Assembly: GCA_965242905.1 (NCBI GenBank)
Contig: CBDETM010000002.1
Span: 186,001 to 250,000 of the forward strand
Reading direction: 5' to 3'
DNA: 64,000 nt
DNA from: Bin5 sp965242905
GTDB lineage: Bacteria > Chloroflexota > Anaerolineae > Caldilineales > Caldilineaceae
In this document: in pieces, positions 62,289 to 64,000 of the stretch
Position numbering within the stretch: position 1 is the first letter of the stretch
Layout of the letters: every line of letters begins with the position of its first letter
The notes under the pieces: model-generated
What the model was told of the DNA's origin: nothing
The model's database searches: none
The model's input: only the letters and a program-made list of their open reading frames with translations
Translations under genes and position numbers: made by a program

Positions 62289-63932
62289 TTACTCTCCTAC
62301 AAGAGCGCCGGACAGACTCTTCCAGCCGTCGGCGACTTGACCGAGGAAGAGGTGTTTCCAGCCGTACTGTTCCCAGTAGAGGGAGTCCTCGTGCAGCCAG
62401 AAGGTCTTTTCATAGTAGCCTTCCTCTCCCTGGGCGTTGAACCAGGTGATCTCCCAGTTCAGCTTCTTCAGCTTGGGTTGGGCCTGGGTTATCGTCAGGA
62501 TGCCGATGGGCGCGTTGAAGTCGGGGTCTGTGCGGCGGTAGTAATCGACGGAGTTTTCGAATTCGTGCATGAGTTCGAGAAATTCGTGGTCATGCACGTC
62601 GTACTCTTCATCGGTGCGCCAGACTCCGAGAGGGAGATGTTTATAGCCAATTTCACGGGAGAGGCCTGAACCTTCTTCGGGCATCACATCCTGAACGATT
62701 TCGACCGAGGGGGCGCCTTCGACGGCGTATTCGGGGGTGCCCATCCAGCTCCAGATAATCATGACGGCGCCGGCGACGATTCCGGCGACGATGGCGACTT
62801 TGCGGTCTTTGCCGCGGCGGCTGGGGTTGTAGTCGAGGTAGGGGATGGCCATGAGCAGGACGAGCAGGACGCCGGGCAGCAGGACGCCGGCGATAAACTT
62901 GTCTGCGATTTTGAGCAGCCCCTGCAGCCAGTAGAAGTACCAGGGCGCGACGGTATGGAGTGGCGTTGATTGCGGATTGGCAATGTGTTCCAAGGGAGCC
63001 TGGAAGAAGAAGACGGTGAGAACGATGAGCAGGGCGGTCATGACGGTGAGGAAGCTGGTCTCGTCGACGAGGACGTCGGGCAGGTAGTAGACGCGCTTGT
63101 CGGCGGGGACGCGGTTGGCGGTGTCCTCACCTACTTCTTCTTCGTCGGCGGGGAGGCTGATGCCGAAGTGGACAACCTTGTAGTAGTGGACGAAGAAGAA
63201 GAGAATCAGCAGCAGCGGCAAAAAGAGGACGTGCAGCAGGTAGAAGCGCAGGAGACCGTTGGCGCCGATGTCGGGGGCGCCGCGGGCGAGCAGGTTGACG
63301 GTTTCGCCGACGACGGCGGGGGGCACGGCCTCGGCCATGGAGGTACCGATGGTGACGGCCCAGAATGCGAGCTGGTCCCATGGGAGGAGGTAGCCGGAAA
63401 AGCTCAGGAACAGAGTCATCACGAGCAGGAGCACGCCGGTGAACCAGGTAAACTGGCGCGGCGGTTTATAGCTGCCGGTGAGGTAGCAACGGACCATGTG
63501 TAAGGTAACGATTGCCACCATTGCTTCGGCGCCGAGCCGGTGCATATCGCGCAGGAACTGGCCAAAGGGAATGTTGGTCAGGAGCAGGATCATGTCTACG
63601 TAGGCGCGTTCCGGCGAGGGCGCGTACCAGATCATCAACAGAATGCCGGTGATGGTTTCGACGATGAAGAGGTAGGTCGAGAGGAGACCCAAGCGGTAGG
63701 TATGGGTAAAGCGGGTTACACTCTCGTGGTAGTAGGTGGGCTTGATGTGGAGCAGGAAGCCTTCGCTATGGGGCTTCAGGCGCGGGTTGGGGCGGCCGGG
63801 CGGTTCGCCCTGCATCATGCGTCGGAACTCACCGACATCGATGCCGGCGGTCAGGCGGGTGAATACGTCATCGGCCTGGGCAGCGACCGCGCCGAGAACT
63901 CCTTTTTCGCGAATATTTTCCTGGAGTCCCAT
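62289..63932 (-). CDS. Cytochrome b (b6-like) of a quinol:cytochrome c oxidoreductase, with C-terminal extension
   Basis: 547 aa. The N-terminal ~60 residues are soluble. The four haem-b ligands are His131, His145, His234 and His249; their spacings of 14 and 15 are those of the b6 type. GYLLPWDQLAFWAVT (180-194) is the second conserved block. A fused subunit IV-like region follows, in which the Qo-site motif reads APWYF (329-333) rather than PEWYF. No Cys matches the haem c-n (b6) position. After the last span (about 400), a ~145-residue soluble tail with no familiar motif remains; typical b proteins end near 400. The cytochrome c follows, and Rieske probably precedes. Confidence 0.93.
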   Translation of the reverse strand: MGLQENIREKGVLGAVAAQADDVFTRLTAGIDVGEFRRMMQGEPPGRPNPRLKPHSEGFLLHIKPTYYHESVTRFTHTYRLGLLSTYLFIVETITGILLMIWYAPSPERAYVDMILLLTNIPFGQFLRDMHRLGAEAMVAIVTLHMVRCYLTGSYKPPRQFTWFTGVLLLVMTLFLSFSGYLLPWDQLAFWAVTIGTSMAEAVPPAVVGETVNLLARGAPDIGANGLLRFYLLHVLFLPLLLILFFFVHYYKVVHFGISLPADEEEVGEDTANRVPADKRVYYLPDVLVDETSFLTVMTALLIVLTVFFFQAPLEHIANPQSTPLHTVAPWYFYWLQGLLKIADKFIAGVLLPGVLLVLLMAIPYLDYNPSRRGKDRKVAIVAGIVAGAVMIIWSWMGTPEYAVEGAPSVEIVQDVMPEEGSGLSREIGYKHLPLGVWRTDEEYDVHDHEFLELMHEFENSVDYYRRTDPDFNAPIGILTITQAQPKLKKLNWEITWFNAQGEEGYYEKTFWLHEDSLYWEQYGWKHLFLGQVADGWKSLSGALVGE

Positions 63933-63962
63933 CTTTATCTAACGTCTCCTGGTATGATGAAT

Positions 63963-64000
63963 TCAGGTTGAGGACGCCCTACCTTTGTCCACGATAATCT
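63963..64000 (-). CDS. Probable C-terminus of a Rieske iron-sulfur protein (partial)
   Basis: The last twelve minus-strand codons before TGA 63963-63965 read IIVDKGRASST, which resembles the C-terminus of Rieske subunits ('...G.IIVDKGR'). The position, directly before a b6-like cytochrome b, fits the usual Rieske-cytochrome b order. Only 11 residues are visible, so this is a tentative call; the cluster-binding motifs would lie beyond the window. Confidence 0.4.
   Translation of the reverse strand, partial: IIVDKGRASST

Overview
The window is a high-GC (roughly 60%) bacterial chromosome segment with dense, mostly conserved gene content. It has no CRISPR array, no recognisable insertion sequence and no phage genes. 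Several features point to Chloroflexota, probably an Anaerolineae/Caldilineales-type lineage: two 'Chlor_Arch_YYY' (DUF2298) membrane proteins with an Agl23-type partner, Tat-dependent lipoprotein solute-binding proteins, a run of phytanoyl-CoA dioxygenase paralogues beside a sugar-type ABC importer, and a b6-like cytochrome b with a di-haem cytochrome c. This assignment is inference from gene content, because no rRNA gene is present.

Layout. 1-1864: minus-strand peptide-type ABC solute-binding lipoprotein, with an apparent one-base frameshift close to the window edge. 2720-4201: formylglycine-dependent sulfatase. 4202-4989: non-coding, with a terminator-like hairpin and a 66-bp tandem repeat. 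4990-6660: YabE-like DUF348/G5/3D cell-wall protein. 7050-28644: eight consecutive plus-strand genes that look like one envelope-glycan module (GT39-YYY fusion, Nudix, YYY, GT39-like, Agl23 with NHL propeller, zinc-ribbon GT39, zinc-ribbon GT39 with two PA14 domains and a propeller, and a short zinc-ribbon/propeller paralogue). 28687-33266: IlvD/Edd-family sugar-acid dehydratase, tyrS and fabI, ending in a strong terminator and a tRNA-Asp. 33610-37835: DUF697 protein, threonine aldolase and a 639-aa orphan. 37976-43312: signalling block with a lipoprotein, a membrane Ser/Thr kinase, an FHA/winged-helix regulator and an ECF sigma factor. 43355-49561: two class V aminotransferases, two metallophosphoesterases, SRAP and rsmI. 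50155-53637: DMT exporter, dinB and a GNAT protein. 53795-60173: ABC importer (binding protein and two permeases, no ATPase) followed by three tandem PhyH dioxygenases, behind a near-perfect sigma-70 promoter. 60521-64000: phosphoribosyltransferase, di-haem cytochrome c, cytochrome b and the probable end of a Rieske gene.

How it fits together. The 7-28.6 kb block can be read as synthesis and display of a surface glycan or glycoprotein: polytopic lipid-linked-sugar glycosyltransferases, plus propeller and PA14 modules predicted to lie outside the membrane. The kinase/FHA/ECF block is a plausible phospho-signalling unit. The 54-60 kb operon couples uptake of a sugar-like solute to Fe(II)/2-oxoglutarate oxygenases. 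The end of the window is part of a quinol:cytochrome c (alternative complex III/b6f-like) respiratory locus.

The best candidates for something undescribed are the zinc-ribbon/GT39/PA14/propeller cassette, the 639-aa orphan, and a dispersed hairpin-plus-heptamer repeat with three full copies and one tail-only copy in the window.
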